This document shows positions 38,539 through 54,505 of a stretch of 64,000 nucleotides of DNA, piece by piece. The stretch comes from Typha latifolia. Taxonomy: Eukaryota; Streptophyta; Magnoliopsida; Poales; Typhaceae. Positions within the stretch are counted from its first letter, which is position 1, and the number at the start of each line of letters is the position of its first letter. Location of the stretch: assembly GCA_019914945.1 (NCBI GenBank), contig CM034105.1, forward strand, positions 620,001 to 684,000, given 5' to 3'. Below the pieces are notes generated by a model. The model did not search any database. It worked only from the letters and a program-made list of their open reading frames with translations, and had not been told where the DNA came from. Both the position numbers and the translations under genes were made by a program.

Positions 38539-39780
38539 CCTCCGCTTCGCCTCGAAGGCAAGCAAGTGCTATTGGCATTAGATTACCTCTGCTCTTTGAA
38601 GCTTTTGGTTACAAATTTCTGAGCCTGAGAGCTAATCGTGATGAGTTTCTTCAGTTTTTCTGGTTTTATATGAGCCTATACAGGTGGGTTCTTGGTGATG
38701 GATTAATTTCTTCTTTTCTTGGAAAGATGCGCTTCTTCATAATTATTTTTGGAATAGATCTGAAGAGTTATAAATAGCTTGTCGGTGTAAGAGCGTGAAG
38801 AACAATTTGAGTCGCTTTTAGGTGATTCCAGTGGTCAATTGCTTGCACAAAGCAATTAGTGTTTATGAATAGAGTTGCCTCTTTATTGAATTCGTGTTTG
38901 CATGCAGGTAATTTGGGGAAGAATCGAGGAACTTGGCCATAATCTTGGTATAAAATTTCCTGCCTAAATGCCTCAAGGTATCTGTTCCCATTGTGTTCAA
39001 GCTCTTTAAACTAGACGTACTAAAATTCTTCTTGAACGTGTTTACAAATGTCACTGAAGCAGAATAATCGAATGCAAATGCATTCTTTAACTACACCTAC
39101 TAATCGACTATTTTACCTCAGGGTAAAATATGATTAGAAAAAATAGGTCCGAATTTGATACAATTTTTGCTTTCTGGCGAAACACATCCTTCAGTGAAGT
39201 GATGAATACAACTTGTTGGAGTTTGCATTATCTAGATCTGAAGAAAATGAAATGCTGGTGTCATTTAGAATTGCTAGGTCTTATAGTTTGTGGGACGATA
39301 AGGTTCCTATTTCTTAGTGCAAATGAAATACGTAATTATATGCTCCTATGGCTTGAAATATCTCATAAGAATTGGGAAACAATTTACATCTAGCCAGATG
39401 AGAGTTAAAGGACTCATTGCCCAAAATTCCTTCTTAGTAGTTTTATATTCAGATTATATATAGATCAGGCCCTTCTGCATGGAGCCATTTATCAGAATTA
39501 CAGAAGTTTCTTTGGTTAAAATCGTATCTATCTTAATTGTCGTGGTAAGGTTGTTTTACACGCATACCTCAAACATCAAACAAGGGTCATTTATGAATCA
39601 AGGGTAAGTAGAAAAAGCTGCCTGGTTTTGGGTTGAGTGCATTTCGAGTTTCATTATATGGTTTCAAGTCTGTAAACACATGCAGGGAACAGTAGGCATA
39701 TAAGCCATGAGTAATTTCTAATCCAATCAGGAGAGTTTCTTTTGTGACTACATATAAAAGAGTTGTTGCTTAACTGCATT
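37511..39780. other. Spacer and probable 5' UTR region of the L18a-like gene
   Basis: 37511-38450 is AT-rich with no gene seen. After the (CT)n tract at 38485-38537 the sequence has the look of a leader with non-coding 5' UTR exons and introns (38540-39780). I cannot place their borders. Open frames at 39130-39393 and on the opposite strand lack features. Confidence 0.4.
38485..38537 (+). repeat. (CT)n microsatellite
   Basis: About 26 CT units. CT tracts are common in plant core promoters and leaders, and this one precedes the L18a-like gene. Opposite-strand frames reading Arg-Glu repeats are artefacts. Confidence 0.9.
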
Positions 39781-40737
39781 ATGGTGACAGTAGGGCAATT
39801 TTGTGAATGCAAAGAATGTGGTGGCAAATACACTCTTATACATGATGATGAAGACCCGCGGCTAACAATGTTTGATACGCCTCTTCCATGCTTCGGTTGT
39901 GGAATAGGGTGGTGTTCGTGAGTACACTTCCCCGCTTATTTTGTTCTATAGGCCTCCTATAATCTGTTACTACTAACAATGGTCTGTTTGCAGTTTTCTT
40001 TTAGGGTTTCTGTGCCCGATAATTTGGTATTATGCTGCAACTTTGTACTTGTGCAAGTACTATAATAGGGATCCACGAGAACGAGCTGGTCTTGCTGCTG
40101 CTGCAATTGCGGTCAGTCCCTCCTAAAACATGTTTCCAGCATATAACTAATTTGTGGAAATTGGAGTTCTACTGGTAGGGTATTCAACACTCAACAGTAT
40201 AATATGAATAGAATCATAATGGGCATAGAGAGTGATAGAATCATAATGTTACCAACATATAACTAATTTGTGGAAATTGGAATTCTACTGGTAGGGTGTT
40301 CCACAGTAATATTTCAATGAATAAAATCATAAAGGGCATACAGAGTGATAGAAGTGTAAAAAACACTGATATTTCAATGAACAAACGCATATACCAATTA
40401 TCAGAGGACTACTTGAAAGCATTCCGGGTATCATGATGTTGAAAGTGAGATTTTTAGTACTGTAAGAAGTGGCCCAAATGATGATGGGTAGCTACACTTT
40501 TTTGCTTCTCTACCTTTTGCATCTGAACATTTTCCCATGAACGTGAAAGAAGTTGACATGAACTTTTGTATAGAATTTAATTTTGTGGCAACTTACACAG
40601 ATCTCGCTTACTGTTTTTGTTTCTTCTTTCAAGGCTCAGGTTCTAATTCACCATGTATGGATCAATCTGTGTGCTTTTTGCAGGCTGTGGTCTGTACAGT
40701 TGTGGTCCTTCTTGTACTAGCTATTGTATTTCTCTAG
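39781..40737 (+). CDS. 60S ribosomal protein L18a-like small membrane protein
   Basis: Belongs to the plant family named 'L18a-like', which is a membrane protein and not a true ribosomal protein. Exons are 39781-39917, 39994-40111 and 40684-40737 (102 residues). The N-terminus has paired cysteines (CECKECGGKY). Next is the family hallmark DDEDPRLTMFDTPLPCFGCGIGW, a first TM segment FLLGFLCPIIWYYAATLYL, the loop CKYYNRDPRERAGL, and a second TM segment ending in LLVLAIVFL. Some relatives carry a longer N-terminus, so an upstream coding exon is possible; the ATG at 39781 is the best local choice. Molecular function is not established for the family. Confidence 0.8.
40140..40390 (+). repeat. Tandem duplication in L18a-like intron 2
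   Basis: Imperfect repeat with a period of about 116 bases: catataactaatttgtggaa starts at 40140 and again at 40256, and both copies run into aatcataangggcata and gagtgatagaa. A partial third piece (atttcaatgaacaaa, about 40371) repeats the end of copy 2. Confidence 0.85.
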
Positions 40738-41455
40738 TTCGAGGAACAACTTGATTCTTGCAAGTGAAATATGCTCAATCAGCAGCAGCAAACTCCATCG
40801 TACAAGCTTCAGGGAGGAAGAAGCGTTCTGCTGAGAGGTTCTCATGTATGAAATTACTCGATAATTCTCTTCCATTACAGAAGTTTGATAAACATTGATT
40901 TGATTGCATCGCCAATTTATTCTTGGTGGTGTTCAGCAGTATGAAGATAAGGAGAAAGTTGTTTTTCCTGCTGAACACTGTAAAATCTCTCTTGTACAGG
41001 ACTAATTTTTGCTATCGAAAAGTATTCTTCTAATTTAGTGAATAGTTCAAAGCCGAAGCAGCAGTTTGATTTTCATCAGAAACAGATATATATACACATA
41101 TATATACCATCAAGTTGATCCATATATAAGTCCTCTGAAGCATCAGTCAAGCACAGAGGCCAAAAGAAAAAATATATATATAAGATTTACAATGTCAGCA
41201 GGACACCCAGACTAACGGGGTTACAAGATTATCGAACGACGAAACAGTAAAAGATAGATCATTTAGCCTGACATATCATAGAGTACATTCATAGCCTATA
41301 CTTTCTTATACAGCCTCTTAACGCCCAGGTCAAAGAAAATAGACGGGCTTAAGCAATGTATCAATGAGAGTTAAAAGAAAAAACTACACTTGAACTATAC
41401 TTCTACGTTTGCTCGCTTCAATTAATAGTTGATGGACAACAGCAAATAACAACAG
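40738..41455. other. Tail-to-tail spacer of L18a-like and PP2C genes
   Basis: Presumed 3' UTRs of both genes, with a short TA-rich stretch near 41085-41110. No further gene is seen. Confidence 0.45.
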
Positions 41456-44400
41456 TCATCCTCTGCTCTTAAACTTCCTATGTGCTTTAAGGTCCACAAC
41501 TAAAATGGTGATGTTGTCCTTGCTCCCTTTTTGGACAGCAAGTCTTGAGAGGTAGTCTGCAGCAGCTTGAGCTGCAGGATCAGCTCCTTCGCCTCTATGC
41601 GTCGAAGAGGATGAAGTCGTAACACCGTTTTTCTTATGCCAGACAAGGATCCGCTTACGAGCTGCTTCACAAGCCTCTTCATTTGACATAACATCCCATA
41701 AGCCATCGCTGGCTAAAATGAGGCATTCATCTTCTCTCATACGTGACACAACTGTGATTTCTGGATCAGCAATTACGGATGGTTTCAAGTATCTATCTCC
41801 TGCATGTGGTCCACAAATATAATTAACAAAAAGCGGCAAATTCTATCTTATCCATCCAAGGACTTGATAGCTCAATCAAAAATAACTTATGAAGACTTGC
41901 AGTAGCTCCATCTATTAAGTATTGACAGCTGGTTTACATAATAGGCACATCGTGTCCTGCAATAAATATCCCATGTATCCAAAAGCAAAATCAGCATTTG
42001 ATCTGTTTCTTAAGCTTGAGGGTGGACCCATAATACTGCAAAACAGTTGCTTTACCTCAAGAACCAATAGAAAGTACGCACATGAACTCAATTCCAAGTA
42101 CAAACATGTTGACATTATCAGGCAAGGTGGTAAAGTATTTCTTTTAGCTTATTATGCATCAGTAAGGTTCATAATAGGATTGTATTTCACCTCCATAAAT
42201 GTTACACATCAATGTACAAAAGAAGGAAAGGGCATTGCACTTGCAAGTCAACTGCCTTATGCATCCCAAGTTGATTTCAGGTTCAATCTGGTCAATCAGA
42301 ACTTCTAAATTCAATCTGACTCTCACAATAGCAATGAAGCACATGGCTTCTAAAATTAATTACTGATATTGCACTCTTTCCCAGATTAGTCTTTTAACTG
42401 ATGGAAGACCAATATATTCTTGTTGCACTTTCTAATTATCCCCTTAACAGAGAAACTCTTTCTGCTTAAGGATCCCTTTTAAGCTTAAAACATAGCAGTT
42501 CTTCTGAAAGCTGATAGTCCCTGGTGAAATTGGGAGCATGGGTGAGATCCTCTTGTTCTCATATTCACACCAGTCTAAACCTTCTTACTTGACTTAATAG
42601 TCATGCAGCTGAGTTCAGACGAGATCATCCATAATCACAGATCAGCACTGCTGCAAAGAAAGGAAAGCTAGAAGCACATTACTAAATGTTCCAACTTGGT
42701 GGCACCATTGGGGTTTCTATATTTTTTCCTTCTTGTGGTAGGTTAACTGCAAAGTTGACCCTTCTAATCTAGGAAGTTCCATCAGGGTCTGAGTCCACAG
42801 TGAATATAGGAGGAAAGCATCTTTCCTCTTTCTCAGAACCAAAATCTGTCGTTGACTTACAGGAAGAGTTCCTACCTTCCCTTTTGTACCTACTAATTTG
42901 CTTAATACAAGAAAGAATCTAAGTTATTCTAATAATAAGACAGTGTCAGAGTCTTAAGAAAGCAAGACATCCGGAATGAAATGAGAAGCAAAATCACAAA
43001 CATTGCAGAAGATATATGATATATTTATTAAGCTTTTACATTATTCGTCTGTCAGAAGAGCACCTAACAGAGTGGGCACAAACCATGCAAAGAATGATAA
43101 AAGTCATTAATTGAATATTAATATATATGTTCCTAAATTTTTTTTAAAAAAGTTAAGAAGCGAACTTAACTATTAGTTGCTTAATTTAAGCTCCGTGAAG
43201 AAAAAAACGTACCAATTGATCTTGACATTGCTAGAACACCATAGACGCGATATCCATTCCATGGGATTACCTTACCTCCAGCTGCTTCAATCCTGGCATA
43301 TTCATCATCTCTGTCTGGCTGCAAACAAGAAAGGGAATTTCTATCCTCAAATGCATAATTCGAATAAGACCATTAAGCCCTGTAAACAATTAGCACATGC
43401 CTTACTTTGTGATCTACTGATAACGCCACAGCTTCTTTTCCACGATAAAGAACTGCCCTTGAATCTCCACAGTTTGCTACTATGATGTGAGAAGAACAAA
43501 TAACAGCAACTACTGCAGTAGATCCTACAGTCTCAGGGGCAACTGGATCTGACGGCGAAGCAGAAGAAAGCATGGTGCCCTCATCAGAGAAAGCTGATGA
43601 GCTTCCGATCAGGCTTCTGCTTGCCTTTCCTCCAACTTCATCATCAACTTTTAGAAAGCAATCAGTGAAAGCTCTCTCCCATTGCTTCTGCCAATTATCA
43701 GAACTAGTGCCTCCTAGGCCTCTTTTGACATTTTTAATCTCTTCAATCAACGCTATGTGAAGGCGACCCTGGCAGTAATTAGCAACCTTGGGAGAAAAAA
43801 ATCACACAAACATTAAATGCACATACAAATTAATAAACAAAAAACCTTGCGAAAAAAAAAATCCATGTACCTCTGAACCACCATGACCATCATACACACC
43901 AAAAAAATGCCCAGGCAAGTGACTCAAGCTTGGTTTCATGCCGTCCTGAGAACGACCTGTTAACATCTCTATCGGGATATCATGGAACCAAGGTTTCATC
44001 ACTACAGCATCTTCCATTTCTGGCCTTCTCCCACAGATGGAAATGCACCCCCAAAGGGGTACATAATCTGCCACTAAATTCCCCAATCCAGTTCTTCCAG
44101 CAGCCCGGCAGTCCTGGATTGACGTATCTATAGGTGATACTAATCTACAATCAGATTCTACCGTCTTGTTCGTCACATCCAAAACCAAGACTTCTGCCAT
44201 GTTGCTCGTGACTCCGGTGCTATCGGCAACAATAGAGGTAAAACTCTCAACAGATTGCTCAGGTCTGACAGACAGCAAGTCTTCGTCGTCACTTCCAGGT
44301 ATTGTTCTAGCCTCCAAATCATCACCATCACCCCCTTCCTCCATGCATCCCTCTTTGAGCAAGCTCGCAGCGGCGTCAGCCAGCAATCTCCGTCTTATTG

Positions 44401-44479
44401 CACAGTGAATGCCTACACTAAACGGCAAAGCAACTAATGAGCTCTTTCCTCCAACATCACAGAAAAGACTTGCCCACAA
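41456..44479 (-). CDS. Clade A protein phosphatase 2C (HAB1/ABI1-like), ABA co-receptor
   Basis: Mg/Mn-dependent Ser/Thr phosphatase that holds SnRK2 kinases off until PYR/PYL receptors bind it with ABA. Exons read leftwards: 44479-43871, 43786-43406, 43318-43213 and 41799-41456 (479 residues). A variable acidic N-terminus (about 1-150) is followed by the catalytic domain. Metal and phosphate motifs are [67 protein letters not shown] and [11 protein letters not shown]. The Trp that locks into the ABA-bound receptor is present in [10 protein letters not shown], so clade A is well supported. The start at 44479 gives an N-terminus resembling HAB1-type proteins (LVALPFSVG), but a more downstream Met (MEEGGDGDD) is possible. 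Intron 3 is 1.4 kb and empty. Confidence 0.93.
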
Positions 44480-45300
44480 ACCAATAACATCCCCTCTTCT
44501 TCATGCTCAAAAGAGGAACTTTTCCTTCTCTTTGTCACCAGAACATTCAGATCTGAGTACAACACTTCCACTCGAAATTTTTTTCTACCAAACAGGTGGC
44601 GGGCAACAGTGAACACAAGGTGGAACCAATAATTCCTCTACCCAATCTAAGATTTGGCCTCTTATAATCGAAGCACGACCACACCAACTTGGCCCAAAAA
44701 GTAATTCGAGAAATAGCTACATAAAAAAAAAGTGAAACTGGTAGGATGAAAAGGACCAAACCTTTATCCCGAAGCACAGGAAAGAGGAGGTGGGTGAGGG
44801 GGGAGAGAGAGAGAGAGCACTCAGGGGAGCAGAACCTGAGAAAAATAAAGCTTCAAGGATCACAGGAAAAACCCATCAATTGATAAGAATGGGGCCTTTT
44901 CCCATCTGGGTTCCCTGGATCTGAAGGAATCCTTGTCAACCTCTACAATAACTATTACAAATCTTTACACACTCTAGTCTCTATTTCCCATCTCCCGCAC
45001 ATATGATAGAATAAAAAAAGAGATCTTTGTGCTCATCTCTTGCAACAGAGAAAGAGAGTAGAGAGAAGAAAGTAAGAATAAAACCCATAAAAAGAGGGGA
45101 CTTAATCGAAATTTCTGGGAAGCAAAGAGAGCAAAAAGATCGGAAAGGAGAGAGAGAGAGAGGAGGAAGAAAAGAGGAGGACAGGTGTCGAGTCTCGACG
45201 CCTTCCAAGTCGCATCCGTTTCTTTCTTCTTTCTCCTCTCTTTGAGAAACGTTGTGTTGAAACCAAAAAGACTATAAAGCCCTTCTAGTTTCGGGGAATG
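44480..45300 (-). promoter_or_regulatory. PP2C leader/promoter region with GA/CT-rich tract
   Basis: Upstream of the PP2C start. A GA-rich tract at about 44792-44820 (CT-rich on the transcribed strand) suggests a 5' UTR with possible intron. No TATA box is assigned with confidence. Confidence 0.4.
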
Positions 45301-49635
<4,335 letters not shown>

Positions 49636-49935
49636 CGAAGCGATTCCTCCTCCTTACTCTCCGGGAAATAGTTCGTGGGCGACTTCCAGCACTAATTAGC
49701 TTGGAGGAGAGTTAAAAGTAGAGGCTAAGATGTGAAAAACAGCTCTCTTTTTCTTTTCTTTTTTTTCTCCTTTTAAGTTTCGGGGAAATGGCAAATTGGG
49801 ATTGGTGACCACCTATTCTTCGAAGTCTACGCGATCGACTCAAATAGTCTTCGCCTCGCAAAGTTTAGTGTACGGGCTTGTGGGCTTTTGAACAAACTGT
49901 CCAAAGTAAAACTATTTGACTTCTTTGTCCGGCGC

Positions 49936-49966
<31 letters not shown>

Positions 49967-51159
49967 AAATATATATTCGATGTTTGGTTTGGTTTCGCAT
50001 CTGTATATCATGCTATAATTATACAATGAGCTTATCTGAGTTTTTGACCGAACTAAAACATTTTTTATTTTTCTTTTTACTCGTTTGGATTATCTCTCAA
50101 ACTTATTTTATTTAGCCCTAAATAAATACTAAATTAATCAGTATTTTTAAAATTACTAATTAATTCAATATTTTATTATCAGACCTGAAAGATTAAGTTA
50201 AAAAAATTTATATACATAAATTACTAATTAATTTAGCCTTTTAAGACAAGATAAAAATACTTAAATAATTAATATTTTTAAATAGAGAATAAAATGCTGA
50301 TTAGATCAGCATTTTATTGGAGCTATATTAAATTAAACTCTATTTAGTAATAAATTTGAAGAGTAATCTATTTTAATTAAAAATAAATAAATTAAAACAG
50401 TGATAGTTTGGTCAAATCAGCTTATCTCCTTATGAATATGCATTGTAATATATCTAAGTATATTACAAATAATCTCTGTATGTAATGAGTTGCCCATGTC
50501 ACGCTACCTTCATCAGGGATGACTTTAGGCCGACTTGCTAGGGGTTGACTAATTTACACCACTAGTCTACTAGCATGATTATACTACCATACTCTGTTGG
50601 CGTATAATATCAATTTTGGCGAAAATGAAATTAAAATAGTGGTGCAGGTGGGACCTTGCAAATTTATACTGCAAATATTGATGAGATATCCCAAGAAGCA
50701 ACCAATGTCTTGAACCATGAGGAATAGCATATGAAGCTAAGTAGCAAATATTAGCAAATCATATGCCAATCAATCCCCTTTCCACTAGCATTTTCCCAGG
50801 GAGGAAATTTTAAAATCTTTTAAAGATTTGGAAGATGACAGCTGCTCAAAAGAGCACAACAGTCAGTAGGAGATCACTAATATAACTAAAAAGGAAGCCT
50901 TACAAAAGCATCATCTACTCTTTACGTATTAAAACTTCTATAGCTAAAACAAACAAGACTGTAAGATTTAAAAAGAAAATTAAAGCTGTTAATGCTATGC
51001 AGGTGACCCGCTGTGACCACATAACAGCTTGCCCTAATGTCCACAAAGAATAGAAAGAGCATTCTAGCCGTAGCTACCCAAAAAGTTAACTGAGTAATCC
51101 CACCGTATCTGTGGTCACAAAAGGAACAGGTCAGTGTGCACTTCCATCTCGTTCGGTCA
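49636..51159. other. Intergenic, AT-rich, no gene seen
   Basis: MKK6-like upstream region, a (TA)n at about 49936-49960, then strongly AT-rich sequence (49980-50470) and the 3' flank of the RRM gene. No coding feature is supported. Confidence 0.45.
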
Positions 51160-53803
51160 TCACGAACGAAGGGAAGGTGGATGGAAGGGGAACTTTGCAA
51201 ATTGAATCCTCAAAATGGGTGCATCTGCTTTCTTGTCGTCGAACCTATATCCTGCAGGAAGTCCAGTAATATTCAGGAAGTGATGCAAATTAATTTTCCA
51301 ATTATCCTGGACATGTTAGCTATACAGCAGCAAAATGATCCAAGATCATCTAATAATGATAGCCAATACAAAATAAAATAGGATAAATTGATTGACGCTA
51401 CTTAAAATGGATGTGTAAAACTCTTCAATCTGTCACTTAGATGCATCGCTTGAGTTGTAAAAGGTAAATATTATACAGGTTTTCAGAAAAATTGAACAAA
51501 TAGAAAATTTCTATGTAAATTATTTAATGACAAGAAATCTATACCTTGAAGAGCTTCTAGAGCAGTCAGTGCACATTTGGCATCGTTAAACTCCACAAAG
51601 CACAGAACATGACCCTTATCGCCAGTCTGCAAGCCAAAGTTTGATCAACCATGAGTATCTACTTTCTCATAGAACTCACCATTTTTCTTGTAAATATAGT
51701 GGAGAGGAACCCCACAATTAAGAAGAGGATATTCTCAGTTAAACATCAGACTAATTATCTTAAATATCAAATAATTTTCAATTACCAAAACTGCAAAGCA
51801 TCATTAACATTGACATTCTTTTCAGAGATTGTTGCCATCAACTTAGGATAAAGAATCATAAGTAGATAAACCATTACAATCCGAAAAGTCATCCCATAAA
51901 ATCCAATTGGCATTTTTACATCTAAAATAACAGTTATATACACTGAACGAAATCTTATATGCCATGGATAAGAACCAAATTGGCACCTTTTATCACCAAC
52001 AAGACTAGCATACACAAAGCAATGGAAAAAAAAGGGAGCCATACTTCAGCAGAAAGACAGACAATAAGTCAAGATTTTGGCATTTTAGAACACCAGATAT
52101 AGCTTACTATTTTTATAATACAACTGCATCATAATAACCAATTGAAATTAAAATCCTGTAACAAATCATTTCTGTACCTAAACGTGACTGAGACCTACTA
52201 ATTTCTTTCTAGTAATTGCAAGAATTCAATGCTAAACAAGAATCACTTATATTACTGGCAAAAGGCACCTCATATCACAGACAGTACAATATAAACTAAA
52301 AATCAACACCCTCACAGCAGATCGCAGAAAATAAACAGACATCATGATCCAGAAAAACAATTTAAGAAACTGTTTCAAAATGATTAAAAAATAGCATTAA
52401 TATGACCAAGGTGTATACATACAAGCCTAGGCTCTTTGTGCACAACTCTGATTTCCTTGAACCCAATAAAGGGTCGGAACAGATCTTTCAAGAGAAATTA
52501 AGGATTAAAAGAAAGAAATAAGGTCAAAGGAAACTCAGGAATCATAAGAATGCAAGAAGCCAAAGTACAAGGATACGGGCCACTTCTCTCCTTGTGCAAT
52601 CAGTAGGGAGACCATCAACAAATAGAATATTTGACTCCCCTCCAGATAGGCCATCAGATTTTATTAACGGATCATATCGCTCTACATCGGGAATAATAGG
52701 TTTGATGCCTACTGAAACATCCCTTCTTACTAGAGCTGGGTCTTCTAAAGGAGTAAATCCTCTTGCACTAGCTCCAGAAGCCAATCCACTAAACCCAGAA
52801 GTAGCACGACTGCCAAATCCAGCAAGATCATCTAAACCATAACTTCCAGATCGTACTGTTGATAACTGAAGATATACACCAAGCAAAGATGTTAATGGGG
52901 GCACTCGGTTAATTAAAATATAGTTAAGCTACTGTAAAGTGAGTATACTACATCATTTCGCAGAAAATCTGATGTGCCCCGCAGATCAGCAGAAGGCAAT
53001 GTGTGATTGGTAGCTAATGAAGAGCCGTCAGAAGGAAAATAACCAGGAAAAACAGCTCGGGGATCTGCCACTTTAAAGAGTAACAAATATCTGGTCAGAA
53101 ACTACGAGGAACACAGAACAAAAATTTGTTGATATTTCTCAATATGCTAATTAATGTAGCTGGCTAAAACAATAGTGATGCATACCCACCGGAGTTGTAA
53201 ATTACAAAACAAATCCAGAAGTGTACACAAGCTAACCCAGCCTAACATTACATTTGTATGCATCCATAATTACACAAACATTTTGATAATCTTTATGATA
53301 TTTAAAACTAGGGCAACTTAAAACTGAATTATCTAAGAAGATAAAAATGCTCAAGAACTTTTTAACGGTCATCTCTATTCAAATTGAAGGTGCATACACA
53401 TTTAACTGCCATCTACTAGTATACGAATTGAAGTACATAGACCAATTTAACTACCTTGTATTACTATGAACCAAAATCAAACCTAATCGAGCAGTGCAAA
53501 GGAACCATCTTTGCTAAATCCTGACAATCTTGTGGACAGATTGTCTGAAATATTATGGCGTGTGGGGAGTTCTGGGACCGAATCCTTTCCAAGTTTCAGA
53601 TTCTTTACACTAATCGACGTATAAGATAAATATATTCGTCGAATTTATCAAAATCCACCTTCTCGACCTTATCAGCCCTAAGAGGGATATTACACTCTAA
53701 TCCTCCAAAACGATGAATAAGAGCGAGAGAAAGCGGATAAGGATAGTGTACCTCTTTCGGCTGGAGGAGGAGGAGGAGGATATCTCCAGTAGGGATCGGA
53801 CAT
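51160..53803 (-). CDS. RRM RNA-binding protein, nuclear-speckle (NSR) type
   Basis: Nuclear RNA-binding protein resembling Arabidopsis NSRa/NSRb, which modulate alternative splicing. Exons read leftwards: 53803-53752, 53070-52952, 52865-52577, 52484-52423, 51626-51545 and 51251-51160 (231 residues). A Pro-rich start (MSDPYWRYPPPPPAER) leads to a low-complexity Gly/Ser region (SGSYGLDDLAGFGSRATSGF). A single C-terminal RRM follows: RNP2 NILFVDGLP, then DCTRREVAHLFRPFIGFKEIRVVHKE, RNP1-like GHVLCFVEF, DAKCALTALEALQGYRFDD, and ILRIQFAKFPF. The AHLFRPF join is obtained only by removing a U12-type intron. The protein ends a few residues after FPF, as in relatives. Splicing role is inferred from the family. 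Confidence 0.9.
52485..52576 (-). other. U12-type intron (GT-AG) in RRM gene
   Basis: On the minus strand the donor is GTATCCTTG at 52576 and the branch is ATCCTTAAT, with the acceptor GAAAG about 12-13 bases later. Phase 1; removal joins C and AT to give His in EVAHLFRPF, the conserved RRM helix. All three U12 elements are present within a 92-base intron. Confidence 0.85.
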
Positions 53804-53900
53804 GGCGTTCCAGTACTACTGCCTCGGTATCCGTGTACCGCCGATGAACGGAAGAGAGAAAAAGTTTCGTCGAGCGATGTCGTTCGTCGATTTGTAGCCA

Positions 53901-53940
53901 GAACCCGAACCCGAACCCGAACCCAAACCCAAACCCGAAG
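53901..53940 (+). repeat. AACCCG/AACCCA hexamer array
   Basis: Six consecutive six-base units (aacccg three times, then aaccca twice, then aacccg). They resemble degenerate telomere-type repeats or telo-boxes and sit just upstream of the RRM start codon, probably in its leader. Confidence 0.85.
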
Positions 53941-53988
53941 CCGATCCGAGCTTAAACCGGATCGCGAGAGGTGGTACCTTCCCGGTTC

Positions 53989-54041
53989 CCAGCGATATGA
54001 GCAAATGTGTTAAGAACCAGCGATATGAGCAAATGTGTTAA
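53989..54041 (+). repeat. 28-base tandem duplication
   Basis: ccagcgatatgagcaaatgt, extending to gttaa, occurs at 53989-54013 and identically at 54017-54041. The lack of divergence suggests a recent event. Confidence 0.9.
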
Positions 54042-54505
54042 AAGTTGAATTAAACAACTCTTCATTTCTCTCTCTTAATCCAACTACTAAGATCTAGAGC
54101 AATGATTCTATACTAACTGATTAGTTATTAAAAATAATTTTCATCCTTTAATAAATTAAAGGGTATATAAGACATTTTACATATATGACTAGATTAATTG
54201 ATAAAAAAAATTAGAATTTAAGTATTTTTTTATTATTTATTTTTATAACTGTTTAAGTATTTTAGTATTTTCATTGCAGGTTAAGCTTTTTCTAGACGAA
54301 GTATTTCTCACCAAAAGATCTTCGCTACCATATCAAAAGTGCTTACCCGAAAGTCAAAGTGATCTGCCGAGTTCAATTCCAAAGGTAAAATTACTAAAAA
54401 TGAGCGGTATTTCAGAAGTAAAAAGGATATTATCCTAAAAAGAAATATTTACTATTCGGCGGACGAATTGAAAGGCCGAGAAGGCCTAGAGAGCTCATCT
54501 GGGAT

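Larger units (their letters stand above)
53804..54505. other. Divergent promoter region of RRM and VOC genes
   Basis: 702 bases between two start codons on opposite strands. It contains a hexamer array (53901-53940) and a 28-base tandem repeat (53989-54041), then an AT-rich middle. No gene is seen. Confidence 0.5.
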
